Shown piece by piece: positions 1 to 11,048 of a stretch of 64,000 nucleotides of DNA; position 1 is the stretch's first letter; every line of letters starts with the position of its first letter. A program made the translations under genes and the position numbers. Below the pieces are notes generated by a model that was given only the letters and a program-made list of their open reading frames with translations, was not told where the DNA came from and did no database searches. Origin of the DNA: Tilletiaria anomala UBC 951 (taxonomy: Eukaryota; Basidiomycota; Exobasidiomycetes; Georgefischeriales; Tilletiariaceae); the NCBI RefSeq assembly GCF_000711695.1, contig NW_013547015.1:229614-293613 (forward strand), read 5' to 3'.

Positions 1-793
1 GTTGTGTGGCCTGCTGTTGCCTAGGACCACGCACGCAGAAACAAATTTCAGCCTTGAAGAGTAGTCCGTTGCCAATTCAGGGCGGGTAGATTCTACACGA
101 CCCCCCGTCTGCCCTAAAGGGTATCTGGCTCCGCAGATCTTTGCCCCAGGCTCTGATGCAGTCACAGAGCGGCATACAGAGAGGATCAGTGAAGATCGCG
201 ATGAAGGCGTCATCGGGAGCCTGGAGACAGTGCGGCGGCGAATGCAGTGAAGGAAACATCCTTAACGAGCCGTTGGGGCACCAACGGTCGACCTTAAAAA
301 GTGGGAGAAAGTGCGGGTCTGTGTGTGGTGGTGCCGACCGGTGCCGAACCATCGAGCCCAGGCGTGAAAACTCTTGTTGCCTGTTTCTCGTGCGGTCCAT
401 ATTCTTGAGCCTCGAGGCTCTTCTGCATGGTGGGGGACATGGACAAATGCTGCCTTCTGGATGCGATCAGCAAGGCAAACCACAAGTGAGATGACAGAGA
501 TTCGGACAAGTGCGAATGCACAAACAAAAAGGTGGGTGGTTGGAGCACTGCTGAGCCGATGCGGCAAGTTCCGCGCGAGTGCGGAGAACGAGGCAATACC
601 GCGATTGCGCCTGCTGGCTCGTGCTGTCAATTATGCCGCATGCTGTGTGTTTGACTAACTGCCTATACACCCTATGGATTCAATATGCTCATGCTCGTTC
701 ACATACATTCACGGCCACTTTCTTTCCCTCTGGAAGTCCTCCAGTCTGCGTAAAGTTTCTGCACAGTAAGGAACGAGGGCACAGCGAAGCAGT
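1..793. other. Left-edge region without an assignable gene
   Basis: Only short open frames on both strands are present and none shows a family I recognise. The minus strand holds a stretch rich in Arg and Ser near 500-630 that could be a targeting-like N-terminus, but I found no splice donor that extends it convincingly. The last part (about 670-793) should contain the promoter and leader of GET4, with a pyrimidine-rich run near 715-735. A gene entering from the left edge cannot be excluded. Confidence 0.4.
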
Positions 794-2458
794 ATGAGCG
801 GATATGATGAACACCAGCGTCTTCGGACGAAGGCGGTGCGCTTACTGTCCAAGAAGAACTATCCTGCGGCGATCGCACTGCTGTACGAAGGCAGTATGAA
901 GATGCTACAGGCGGGGGAGCAAGGTAGTGGCTGTGACTTGGCCATATACATGATCGACGTCTATGGACAGGCTGGTGTGGAACTGGATAAGACAAGCAGA
1001 GGTGCGACTGCTTCCGACGACCCGCAGACATGGTCGAATTGCACAGAGCTGAGCTTGGGTCTGTGCTCGATTACCCTTTCTTCAGATCGCATCTTCCAGA
1101 TCCTCAAGCTGGCAAAGGCCGACTTTTGGCGGAAAAAGCTAACGGATGCAGCGGTAAAGTGGGTAAGACATTGTATTTGGCCATTACAAATGGCTTGTCT
1201 AACACTCTGAGATAACTTTCAGATGGTCGACCAAGGCATCTGGTGCCGATGGCGACCCAGCACTGCGCTACGAGGTTGCAAAGTTACTCTGGAAGGAAGG
1301 ATCCTATTTGCAAGCAGAGCCCCATTTCCATGCTTCGATTCCCGCTCCCTCAGACGACAATGTCGCGTCCGACTCGACCGAGCTCCAGGAGGCTCCAGCG
1401 AATCTCGGCTCGATGATGGTTGATTGGCTGGAAGTACACGCGACCAAGAGTGTTGAGCTTCGCTCGCACGGAAAGTCGGGAGAGGATAAGGACGGACCAG
1501 ACGCTGCAGCTATCCAGCGGATCGAAGCGGGTCGCTTTGCACTCAGAGGCCTCTTTCTGTGAGCAGACGCGGCAGTGCAATGATTAAAAACGGCAGGTGA
1601 TACTGAAGACAGTCTCCGCGACCACCATGTGCAGGCTATTGATCGCAGGAAAAGTACCTGCTGCCCACTCTTACCTTAAAAGCTTCATCTCGAAGCTCGT
1701 CGCACACCCCGCATGCAAGACTCTGCCGCTGCCGATGGAGCCAAATCCGCGCACTTTCTCGCCACCAGCAGGCGTGAATGCTCCTCCCGCCCGGCAAATT
1801 ACGCCTTCAGGCGAGCAGAGCGATTATGTACAACCGCTGTGGCTCACTGCGAACGCGGACATCAATTTCGCACAAATGTGTCTCGGGCTAGTAGATTGCG
1901 CTTGGAGAGTGAAGGGTGAGGCAAAGGGCTTGAGCCAGTCCGAGCGCGGCGCGGCGCGGGCTCCGGATGCGCTGCGTAATGCGTGGATCGCTCTGGCGCG
2001 GCAGTATGTCAAGCAGGGCGTGGCAGGCAGTGTCGACGACGTGGTAGGAGAGGTGAGCATATATTGAAATGGAGGGGAGGCGTAGAGAGCTCCACTGAAG
2101 CTTTCATTCGTTCACCTGGCTGTTGCAGGGCATCAATACTCTCTCAGGGCTTTTCTTTGATCTCCAACCACCAAGAGCCCAAGGCAACATGCTTGCCGAC
2201 ATGATGTCTTCCCTTTTCGGCGGATCGTCAAGCAGTCCAGCGGCAGCAGCACCGAAAGGCGCCAAATGGGTCACTTACAAACGCTATTCAGAGCCAGTCA
2301 TCTTGACGGAAGAAGAGGACGAAGAAAGGACTGAAGCGGAAACAGACTCTCTCGCACAACCAAAGGGACAGTCGCAGGCGCAAGGGTCAAAGGGGGCCAC
2401 GGCGTCTGGAGGAGCGTCAGCGCCTGTCGCGCCACCTGTCGAGGAGGATCTGGATTGA
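794..2458 (+). CDS. GET4: Get4-like subunit of the tail-anchored protein insertion pathway
   Basis: Get4 bridges Get5 and Get3 and passes newly made tail-anchored proteins to Get3 in the cytosol. Proposed exons are 794-1001, 1086-1158, 1223-1558, 1635-2052 and 2129-2458, giving about 454 residues. The frame stays open across all four junctions and restores the helical-repeat pattern of the family: CDLAIYMIDVY near residue 50, DFWRKKLTDAAVKW around intron 2, and RGLFLLLIAGKVP at the exon 3-4 joint. The C-terminus (LADMMSSLFGG, then a Ser/Ala/Glu-rich tail) is longer than in yeast. The first intron (1002-1085, 84 bases) has no in-frame stop, so an unspliced reading is also open; I splice it because SRDRIFQIL then becomes continuous. 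The family call is from conserved segments; the tail is poorly conserved and uninformative. Confidence 0.82.
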
Positions 2459-3246
2459 GCCGATTTGGCTTGTATTAAAAGCTGTTAATCAAAGACATGT
2501 GGATCACTTCGTCTCTAAATCATTCGAGGAAGAAATTTGACCAAGAAGTGTCGGAAACGAAATTCGTTTGGACTGAAGATCATTACATTTCAATTAGAGC
2601 GGAGCGATCGCGCCAACTGCGCAGTTCCTTATACATATAGTTGCAGATCCGTAGCGTAACTCCATGATACCGATCATCGACAAGCCAAATTCCTCAGCTT
2701 TCCTCGACACCCTAGGCAGGGTCGTATCCATCGCACTAGGAGATAATTTGCGGCATGGACCATTCGGAGATGTACCGCTCCACATCCGGGACGTCAAATT
2801 GTTCCGTCAACCACGAGAGGCGGCCGAAGCATGGACGCACCCTGCTCGCTGCGTTCGCGTGCGTTCATATATCGCAGAAGCTTTTGCATCCGGGACCGGA
2901 TTTGCGATTGGTCGTCGGCGCCGCACTGGGTTGATTGTTCCCAACCCGAATGGTAGAACTCACCCGATTGTAGAAGCTTAACTGCCAAACCAGCCGCCAG
3001 CTCCCATCTGTTGCTGCGCATCGATGACAGCTAGTACAAGCTCCGCAAGCGATCAAGTCCTGGATTCCAGCTCTTGTATGAAATCCGATACAAACACTCG
3101 CGTTAATGCGCGAAGGTGATGGGGCATGGGGTCACTGTTGTATAGAGTCACACTGGCCTAGAATACAAGACATCCTCGCCTTCAATATGCCGTACGTGCT
3201 GCCACCTTACTACATTGCTGCTGGGCGAAAATACGACTATCTCTGG
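2459..3246. other. Convergent intergenic region between GET4 and DRE2
   Basis: Both flanking genes end here, so the region should hold two 3' UTRs. A plus-strand open frame at 2664-2981 (105 codons) has protein-like composition but no recognised motif, and minus-strand frames overlap it. I see no support for calling a gene. Confidence 0.4.
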
Positions 3247-4515
3247 TTAAATGTCATCGTCCATGTTTGCTGGGATTTGAACAGTCTCGCCAGGCTTGAA
3301 CGCGGGAAGACCTAAGTTAAGAAGGGCAGGGTAAGCTTCACGATCAATCACAAAGGAAAGACGAGCAAAATACACACCAAGGTAAGGGCAACTTGAGCAA
3401 CGGAAAGCATCGCCGAGGAAACAGCTCCCACAACTGCTCGTTGCGCCTTTGGTCTCGACATGGATGCGCTTGACCTTCTTCTCCTTTCCGTCCGCGCCCA
3501 TAACGGTCTCAATGACCTCGCGACGAATGACACCCGAATCTTGCTTCTTTGCGTCCGGAAGGTCATTGTCCTCCTCCGCCAATTGAACTATCTCCTGTTG
3601 CCATTGTCCAGTCCCAGATGCGGCAACGGCGTCCTCAGCGTCTTGCAGCTCCCGCAGACCGCATGTGCAGTCCTTGCATGCCTTCTTTCGCTTTGTGCCA
3701 CCTGTAGCTGAGAAGCCTGGCTGGACCGGCGGACAGTCTGAGCCCCGCACCGCGTTCGGGTTGATCTTGTCGGCGGCAGTGAGGAGCGCTTCGGCATCTA
3801 TGAGTGGGGCGTTGCTGTTGGGCGTCGTCGCCCACAGGGCTTTCTTCGCCGCCTTGCTACCGGCGCTTCTGTTTATCCCTGCAGCGCTAGCTCCGTTGAG
3901 CTTCCGTCGCAATGGGAGAGCTGTGGAAGCTCCTGTAGATCCATTCGATGCTTCGGACGACCCTGCTGCCACCGGCTTCCGCCCTTGAATCCGCTGCTGC
4001 TGCCCATTTCCCTCGATGCTCAACTCCGCGAAGCCTGCAATCAGAAGCTCTGCCTTGACCTTCTTACCAAGGACTTCGATCTCATGTGCCGTTGTGGTGT
4101 TCGTGCCCGCATTCTCGACTGCAATGCTGGAGCCAGGTTCTAGCGCTGAAAACAGAGCTGTGAGGAGGACCGCATTCTGGGCTTCTTGTAAAGGCATGAT
4201 CAAGTGCGCCGACTGGAATGCGCTGTCCGTCAAGGAAGATGCTGCCACCAGTCAGAGAGGATCGCGTTTGATCAGTGGTTGCTCAAGGTGGAAAGCGCAC
4301 GTATGGTGATCGTGCGACTCACCTCCGTCGGTAATCCTGTCGCTCATGTACATCTCGACCTGCTTGGCTCCCCCTGCGGACTCCTGCTCAACGACACGCT
4401 GATAGGAGCCATCCTGGGCTGCAATCATGGAGCCGACGACCACCACCGGCTTTGACGACTGGGCCGCTGCGTGGCCATTGCCATTGAGTTCCGTGGCATC
4501 CATTTTGATGTTCAC
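3247..4515 (-). CDS. DRE2: Anamorsin/Dre2 cytosolic Fe-S assembly factor
   Basis: Dre2 (CIAPIN1) carries electrons with Tah18 to the cytosolic iron-sulfur protein assembly machinery. Exons on the minus strand are 4515-4323, 4241-3378 and 3311-3247, about 373 residues. The N-terminal two thirds matches the methyltransferase-like domain and linker. The C-terminus carries both cysteine clusters: a C...CKDCTCG site and the twin CGSC...CSSC motif, followed by LPAFKPGE, a hallmark of the family. The last intron (3312-3377) falls between the twin-Cys motif and LPAFKPGE and is 66 bases without a stop; splicing restores the family sequence exactly. The start at 4515 is in frame with a second Met four codons later (4503), and either may be used. 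Upstream on the same strand lie the unassigned gene at 4692-5430 and SDHAF1. Confidence 0.92.
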
Positions 4516-4691
4516 TTCAATGTCGGGAACGGGTCGCTAGTTGCTAGCTTGACAATCCCGCTTTTAAGAAGAGTGCGGGTGTATGAAAAAAGTCGGAAGC
4601 TCGCTGCGAGCTCAAATACTAAAGCTCCAGATACAAATGCGCAATAGTTCAGAGATGTCCGTCAAAGCGCGCAAGCCTGTAGTGATAGAAA

Positions 4692-5430
4692 CTAATACTG
4701 CCGAGCCGAAGAGTACAAGCGCGGTCGGACTTTGATGGAGCCCTCAGTGAGATTAGTGAGGTGACTGATGGCGGACTTGGCAGCCAAAATTTCGACGGAC
4801 GTAAGCTGCTCCCCAGACTTTGACAGTCGAGTGTGGACTTCGAGAGTCACCGACTGGCGACCAATCACAACGCCACAACGGTGATGTGGATTTACACAAA
4901 CGTTTCCAGCCTTGGTTAGGAGTTCGTCCATTGGCTGAATACTTGTTCACGGAGGCCCTATCATGTTCGGAATGCACCGCATGTACGGTTAGTTATTTGA
5001 TACCTAGTCTGCATAGGCAAGATGCAGGGAGGACGATGCATACATTGACAAGATGTGGCGAAGAGATCGCACATTTTCCACGGCTGTGCAACCCTGCGTG
5101 AAGTGACAAGTAATTCTTGATCAGTACATGCGGGGGGAGATGCGGTCCCTGGCACGCTTGGTAATGACGCGCTATGGAAAAGGGCATCACGCGCACGGCG
5201 CGACTGATGCTGCTTTGAGCGTCCTGCGTGTGAACCCTGGTATCCTTATGATCCATCTCGAGGCGAATCGCCGGTGTACACTATATGAGGAGTAGGGACA
5301 TACCCTCGCAGCCTCGAGCGATGGCTAGCTGGTCGCTGACTTGCCAACGCCTGCTCGTATGATACGCTGCATTCCCTGTGCACTTCACTGCTAGGTCGAA
5401 GGTTCTTTGAAGGGGACCGCTGTACGACAT
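4692..5430 (-). CDS. Unrecognised three-exon gene, about 138 residues
   Basis: I do not recognise this protein. The model is built from splice phase alone: exon 5430-5304 (ATG at 5430, donor gtatgt), exon 5083-5044 (40 bases, donor gtatgc) and exon 4941-4692. The phases agree at both junctions (1, then 2) and give one continuous frame. The N-terminal part reads QRTFDLAVKC and WQVSDQLAIARGC, the middle VENVRSLRHIL, and the last exon contains RQSVTLEVHTRLSKSGEQL followed by a likely helix and a basic tail. No signal peptide, membrane span or metal motif is evident. It lies in tandem between DRE2 and the SDHAF1-like gene, only 157 bases from the latter's stop. The frame agreement argues for a real gene, but the 220-base first intron and small second exon leave room for error. 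Confidence 0.5.
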
Positions 5431-5587
5431 GGCTGTGGCACCCACCGATTTGCGAGACTGATCTCTACGCCTGCGAAGGGTGCCTATGACCGCGATTTGC
5501 GAGAGCGCAAATTGGGCATGACCGTGATGCAACTCAGGTCCAAGGGTCTCGGCGTTGGCTGTGTTGCTGATAGGTCATCCCCTGTCG

Positions 5588-5964
5588 CTAGCTAGCAGCG
5601 TGTTGCTTTTGCTGGTACCATTCGACCACATCTTTCGACACATGGATATCCTTCACCCCCTTCTCTTCGAAGATTTGCTCCATCATGCGATTCCCGCGCC
5701 GTGTCATATAGTCAATGGCGCTAAAGTCGCGTTGACGAATACCGCCGCCTTGAGATGGATGTTGGAATGCGTGACGCAGGTAGATCAAGAAGTTGATGCG
5801 ATTTTGCTGCAGTCAGCAAAGAATAAATGGTCAGCGAGTGATCTGCGAGGAGCATGGGACAGGCTCTGCTGGCGACTTACCACGGGCTTCGTGCGAATCA
5901 GGCGCAGGCCTCTTCGGTAGAGAGAAAGTACATCCTTTTGAGCCTGCGTGAGTCGCGGCGCCAT
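5588..5964 (-). CDS. SDH6: LYR-motif succinate dehydrogenase assembly factor (SDHAF1/Sdh6-like)
   Basis: The product is a 100-residue LYR protein encoded by exons 5964-5881 and 5806-5588, joined in phase 0 across a 74-base intron. SDHAF1-type proteins act in the mitochondrial matrix and help place or protect the iron-sulfur clusters of the Sdh2 subunit. The LYR motif is residues 15-17 in VLSLYRRGLRLIR, and the second exon contains FLIYLRHAF followed by a Tyr-Arg-Arg-like YMTRRG segment, the layout seen in SDHAF1. Length is typical for this subfamily. There is no separate cleavable presequence beyond the short basic N-terminus, as is common for LYR proteins. Other short LYR proteins are the main alternative, but the YMTRRGNRMMEQI stretch favours SDHAF1. 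Confidence 0.8.
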
Positions 5965-7531
5965 GCTCTCTCCACGATTGATGAGCCTGAACAGCTATCC
6001 AATGCTAGTAATTGGTACCTGAAATGTGCGAACGCGTAATTGAGACTCCGGATAAGTAGAAAAGAAGCGCCGCACAAGCATCGTACATGTAACATATGTA
6101 GAGATAGTCGCAACAACCCGAGCGGGGTGATTGCCTGATCACTGGCAGAGACGCACCTATAAAAAAATAGATTGGTGGGTGAGTGAGCATGGATGAATGG
6201 GGATGGATGACAGGCATGATGGTGGTCATGGAGCGCTTCCAAGCATCGTCACCCCCCTTGCCAGCTAAGGTGTAAAGTAAGGGTGGTACAAAGTTATTCC
6301 TGTGTATTCCACAAAAGGTACTCATTATGCTAACTTGTGCACTTCGCAGTGAAAAACAGCTGAATCACCCACTTACTCACACCCACACTCCACTCACCCA
6401 CGACCCCCACCCTTTCCTTCTTCCCTTTTTCCCAAGGCGACCTTTGCAACCTTCCTCTCTTCCTTTCTCTCCTCACTCATTTTCGCGTCCTTATTGTGGG
6501 TTATGAGAGTCAACACCTCGCACAACCTCTATCATGCGATGCTAGACGAACATACCTCAGCCTGTTCTTTAAAAACAGATGATGAGGGGGGGTAGGAGAG
6601 GGGCTTGTTCTGCGAACTCGGTGGACCTTCCATCACCATGGCCGCCCGAGTTCCCATGCTTCTCTTCTCTCGGACATCAATCAACGCTTACTCTTCTTAA
6701 GTATATGCGATTACTCTTCTTTAACACGAACGCTGTCGTGTTGAGGGTCAGAACTTGTACCGTGGACTGCAACCGGCTATTGCCACTTTACACGCCTCGA
6801 CCCTTAAGTGTTACAGCTACAAACATCTTAGGAGTTACGGCATCTGTCGTTGTGCCATGCCATAGTCAAGACAGCCGACAGTGTGCTGTGGTTTTCTGCC
6901 GATGTTATATACCTGTAGCACGAAAATACATTTTTATACATCTGTCGGCAATCGCACCGAGACATCAGTCCTTCTGTGCGCTACATGAAAAGGCTCTTTG
7001 TCGGTCTTTCGGCATTTTAATGTAAGAGAGTATGCTGCGCTGGTCAGGCGCCATTCGCTGGCAACCCGAATGATCCCTTCATTTGCTTATGACGTGCCAT
7101 TTGCTGCAGCGGTGTAGTGGTGGCATTCTCAAGGGCAATTGAAGTTGCGCGTGATGCCATTTGCTTCCATCCGCTATTGCTCTTGTCAGATGAGCTGCCG
7201 TGGTGTAAAGGGAGACTACGTTGCTCATGTTTCCCGCAACTAGATCACGTAATTGAGATCTGCCGACACCAGGTCCAGTTCCGCGGGATTGGCCACTCGG
7301 GCACGCGTCGAAAGCGCAAGAGTCGAACGCCTACGGGGATGGCAACGAGGGAGACTGACGGATTTGCATTCTCATTGGGGATCAAGCCTGGAAGGGCGAC
7401 GAAGGGTGTTAGAGAAAAGTGAGGCGATCAGGTCTTGCCTCCTTCGCTGCTGAGTGAAAGCGATGACGACACAACTCGAATGAGAGCCTCAAATAAAGCA
7501 AACGAGTTGAGACAGACGACACAGATGGCCC
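5965..7531. other. Long non-coding or unannotated stretch upstream of SDHAF1
   Basis: The region contains the upstream sequence of the minus-strand SDHAF1 gene and the 3' flank of the dynein light chain gene. The 6360-6480 part is strongly C/T rich on the plus strand. Open frames at 6579-7025 (148 codons, Cys-rich, no motif) and 7117-7422 (101 codons) lack recognisable domains. I see no tRNA or repeat here and make no gene call. Confidence 0.35.
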
Positions 7532-8304
7532 TTATGACGCGCGGATAGCCAGGCAGGTGACACTGCAGATCATAGTTTCCTGTCGACAATGACGCAGAGC
7601 TGTATAAGTATTCCTTGTTCTGAAGCGTACGGTTATTCTCTGGGCACGCACATTGGTGAACATCTCCTGCGTGACGGTGTCGCCTTCTTCCCAGTGGCAT
7701 GCCATGTCTGCGCGTCCGCCTTGACCCAGATTCTCGAGAAGTTGGATCTGGACAATGTATTTGAAGCCTTTGATAAAAGAGCGTCACGAGTCAAAATTCA
7801 GCACGATGCCTTTTTCCTTCCGCCAGAACGGTACAACTAGCCTTTTGGTTGAATCTCTGATCGATGGTCGAAGAGAAGGAGATCGCAGTGCTCCAGGCCG
7901 TCAGCACAACTCAAGCGCTCCTTGTCGTGGCGTAAGTCTATTAGCTCACCGAGCATCTTCGCCTTGACAGAGTCTGCGAGCTCTTTCGTCAATCCGGACG
8001 GTCGTGCCTTGTATGCTTGCCCGATGAGGCGCGAGTTGAGCAGCTTGGCAATGTGGGGCTTGAGCTGGTCGGAAGGGAACCTGCATTGCAAACCAAAGAC
8101 GGGGTCAGCAGGGGAAGGGCAACACGGAGCAAAGCAAGCTCTTTGTGACCTCAAAGACAAGGAGCGCACCCCAAGGACATGGTGCCGTGTACACTAGCCT
8201 CACTTTTGCGATGCTACGCGCTGCGCTGCCCTGGTTGACTCGGCAACTGAGCTGGACGTGCCATTGATGCTCAAAGGCGCTGATTGGTTAGCAGGTGTGC
8301 TCAT
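7532..8304 (-). CDS. Tctex-type dynein light chain
   Basis: Tctex/DYNLT light chains dimerise on the dynein intermediate chain and can act as cargo adaptors. Four exons on the minus strand (8304-8204, 8080-7950, 7767-7652, 7579-7532) give about 131 residues, the usual length. A short disordered Ser/Thr N-terminus precedes FPSDQLKPHIAKLLNSRL, then FKYIVQIQLLENLGQGGR, a central CHWEEGD strand, and the C-terminal strand FTNETMICSVTCLAIRA, which aligns with the family ending FMNDSLFCVATVFAVYL. I chose the last acceptor at 7580-7581 because it restores this ending; an upstream acceptor would give a longer unrelated tail ending at 7428. It is divergent from hexokinase, with starts 691 bases apart. 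The closest subtype may be TCTEX1D2 rather than classical DYNLT1; I cannot separate them by eye. Confidence 0.85.
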
Positions 8305-8995
8305 TGTGGTTGTGGAGCCGCACGACCTGCTCCCTCTTATGTCGCGTGCTGGTCCCGGCGATGTTTGGGCTCTTTCCCGGGAACGAGGTCGGTGCGGACT
8401 CGGATTGATTTCGGAGAAAGGAGCCTGCAGCGTCGAGTCGTCGATCGAAACACATTCCAGGATGAAAGCAGAAGTGGTGCCGCGATATCGAGCGAGAGAG
8501 AGCATAACAAACATTACACTACTCTCTACACGGGTTCACCCTGGCTCTCGAAGCCAACAACGAAGTTGGCGGAAGGGCGGAACGACGATCGAGATCGTGC
8601 TTGTCATCGTCACCCGGCCGAGTCTTTACCCACCAGCGCGAAACGGCGAATGAGTTGAGATTGTGGTCACAAGACGAAACTGTTGGAACCGAGGGCCAGC
8701 CAAGGATAGTTAACGGGCTCACCACTGATTTCTACTCATCCTCAATCGATGGCAGATCCATCTTCAAGGACGTGCATGCGTATGCAGCGAAAGCAACTGT
8801 AACTGTCCGCTCAGCCGAAAGTGGTCTGACCGGCGAGCAACCTACGGGCCTGACTTTGCTGCTTCCTGCTGACGAGCCTACACTCGCTGGTACCGTCCGC
8901 GTTCGTTTGCTTGATCGTCCGATCGATCCGCGCAAGACTTGATCGAGCTGCACAAGACTTCCTTTCTCTATTTCTGAAGCAGGAATCCGCTCATC
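8305..8995. promoter_or_regulatory. Divergent intergenic region, dynein light chain / hexokinase
   Basis: This 691-base region must contain the upstream control sequence for both genes. A 113-codon open frame at 8601-8942 ends about 50 bases before the hexokinase ATG; it has no recognised domain and may be leader sequence. No clear TATA element was identified. Confidence 0.45.
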
Positions 8996-10759
8996 ATGAC
9001 TTCGGCAGCATCGTCAAGTCCGCAGGCAGGCGCCATAGGTGCCTCGCTGTCCAACATGCTCGACGAGGTTGAGGCCCAATTCACCCTCAGCAAGGACAAG
9101 TTACTCGAACTAACGCACCACTTCTCCGAGCTCTACACATATGGACTGGGAGTAAAGGGCGCCGATATGCCGATGATTCCTTCCTTCGGTGAGCTGCTCT
9201 ACACACTGTCAGACCTGCCGATTTCTCAGCAGGTGCTGTTCGCTTACACTTGGCTACCTGTTTAGTCACGGGTCTTCCCGACGGGAAAGAGAAAGGCACA
9301 TTCCTGGCCATGGACCTCGGCGGCACCAATCTACGTGTTTGCGAAGTAAAGCTAAAAGGTGACCATACATTCGAGATTCGGCAGCAAAAGTACCGGGTCT
9401 CTGATGCGCTCAAGAAGGGACCTGTTGCGGATCTGTTCGAATACATGGCCGAGAGCGTGGAACGCTTCTTGAATGAATTTGGAACCGAAACGGACGCTGG
9501 CGAAGATGAATTGCTGATGGGATTCACATTCAGTTTTGTGAGTGATTGAGAGAACTACTCATTTGATGGTAAAACGGAAGAAGCGAACGACTAATCGATA
9601 TCCTTCCTCGTTGTTCAGCCGGTCGAACAAACTACGATCGACCGAGGTGCACTCCTCTTCTGGACAAAAGGATTCAACTGCCCAGACGCGCCAGGCAAGG
9701 ACGTGGTGCAGCTCCTTCAAAATGCACTCGACAAGAAGCACATCAAAGTGCGGGTTAACGCACTAGTCAATGATACCGTGGGCACCCTGCTCACCCGCAG
9801 CTACCAGACTGGAGGTGCGATCCTGGGCGCCATCTTTGGGACAGGTACCAATGGCGCGTACTTGGAGAGCATCGAGCGGATCAAAAAGATCAAGGTCTCA
9901 TCGCAAGGCCAGGCAGGGCCGACGCACATGGTTATTAACACCGAGTGGGGCAGCTTTGACAACGCGGTGAGCAAGACAGACTGCTTCAGTACGGTGGGCC
10001 AGCTTTCGCGGCAAGCTGACTTTGACATTTCTTTTTTTGATATCAGAGGACAGTTTTGCCTACAACTCAGTTTGACAACTTTGTCGACCGGACAGCTCTG
10101 AGGCAACGACATCATCTTTTCGAGAAGATGATCAGTGGGATGTGTGAGTCTGGTCTAGCGCCTGCCTCGAAACATCATCATTGATGAAACATTGGCCCGT
10201 AGACCTCGGGGAGGTCGCGCGGGCAGTCATTATCTATTTGATCGACAATCTGGTGCTTTTCTCCGGCTTCTCATCGGCGACCTTGAATACACAATACGGC
10301 CTGGACACCGCTTACATGTCCATGATCGAAGCGGACATCGACAATGGCAACCCGACGAGCGGCTCGAACGGCACGCGCGAGGTTCTGACACAGAAGCTGG
10401 GCCTGCGAGCCGAGCATGTCTCGGATGTGGATGTCGAGACGGTCCGGCGCATCGTCCGCTTCGTCGGGACGCGCGCGGCCAGGCTCAGCGCCACCGCCGT
10501 AGCTGGCACGCTGATCCACACGGGCAACATCCAGGACGATGGTACGGGTAAGCAAGTCAATGTCGGCGTCGACGGCTCCCTCGCAGAGCTCTACCCGCAT
10601 TTCGAGGAGCGCATGCGTATCGCGCTGAGGGACATCGTCGGGGAAGACGCAGAGAAGCGCGTCAAGTTCGGTCTAGCAAAAGATGGGAGTGGCGTCGGTG
10701 CGGCTTTGGGCGCGGCAGCAGCAAAGAAACAACGCACAGCTGGCCACAGAGTAGAGTGA
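8996..10759 (+). CDS. Hexokinase
   Basis: The enzyme phosphorylates glucose and other hexoses with ATP in the first step of glycolysis, in the cytosol. Five exons (8996-9188, 9266-9537, 9619-9966, 10047-10143, 10203-10759) give 488 residues, normal for a fungal hexokinase. Diagnostic segments in order are the phosphate-binding LAMDLGGTNLRV near residue 80, the sugar-binding region around NCPD, LVNDTVGTLL with the catalytic Asp, GTGTNGAY, EWGSFDN, VLPTTQFD, FEKMISGMYLGE (completed by the exon 4-5 joint) and the C-terminal DGSLAELYPHFEERM. All junction phases agree. The start has only Ser/Ala residues before the conserved helix. The C-terminal tail ends in a basic Lys/Arg stretch. I cannot tell a regulatory Hxk2-type from a general hexokinase from this sequence alone; glucokinase is less likely given the overall pattern. 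Confidence 0.95.
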
Positions 10760-11048
10760 GTCAAATTCGGATCTCAGCGGTTTTCGATGTGCAGCATGTT
10801 GATCTTTGCTTTCCTTGCTCGTGTTGCAGAGCAAACTGAGCCAAAGAGTGCTCTTGCATCTGGTCTTGCTGATATGCAGCTCGTATCACTTTGTATCATT
10901 TGCGACATAACCTGCTCCAATTGCAAAAAGCAAGCATCCGAGCAGCCAACAATGAAAAATGAGAACCATGACCGTCTTCGCATGCTCCTGCTCTATAAGG
11001 CAATATCACCCTATCGTTGCTCCCCCCAACTTCTCCCGCAGCTCCGTT

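Noticed and set aside
4942-5303. Other exon choices for the unassigned gene, for example an exon starting at the AG before GGTTGCACAG
   Set aside because: They break phase with the first or last exon; only the 5083-5044 exon fits both.
7428-7531. Longer C-terminus for the dynein light chain
   Set aside because: An earlier acceptor extends the frame to 7428 but loses the conserved last strand, which the acceptor at 7580 restores.
8601-8942. A separate 113-residue gene upstream of hexokinase
   Set aside because: No domain, no splice evidence, and it lies in the expected promoter or leader of hexokinase.
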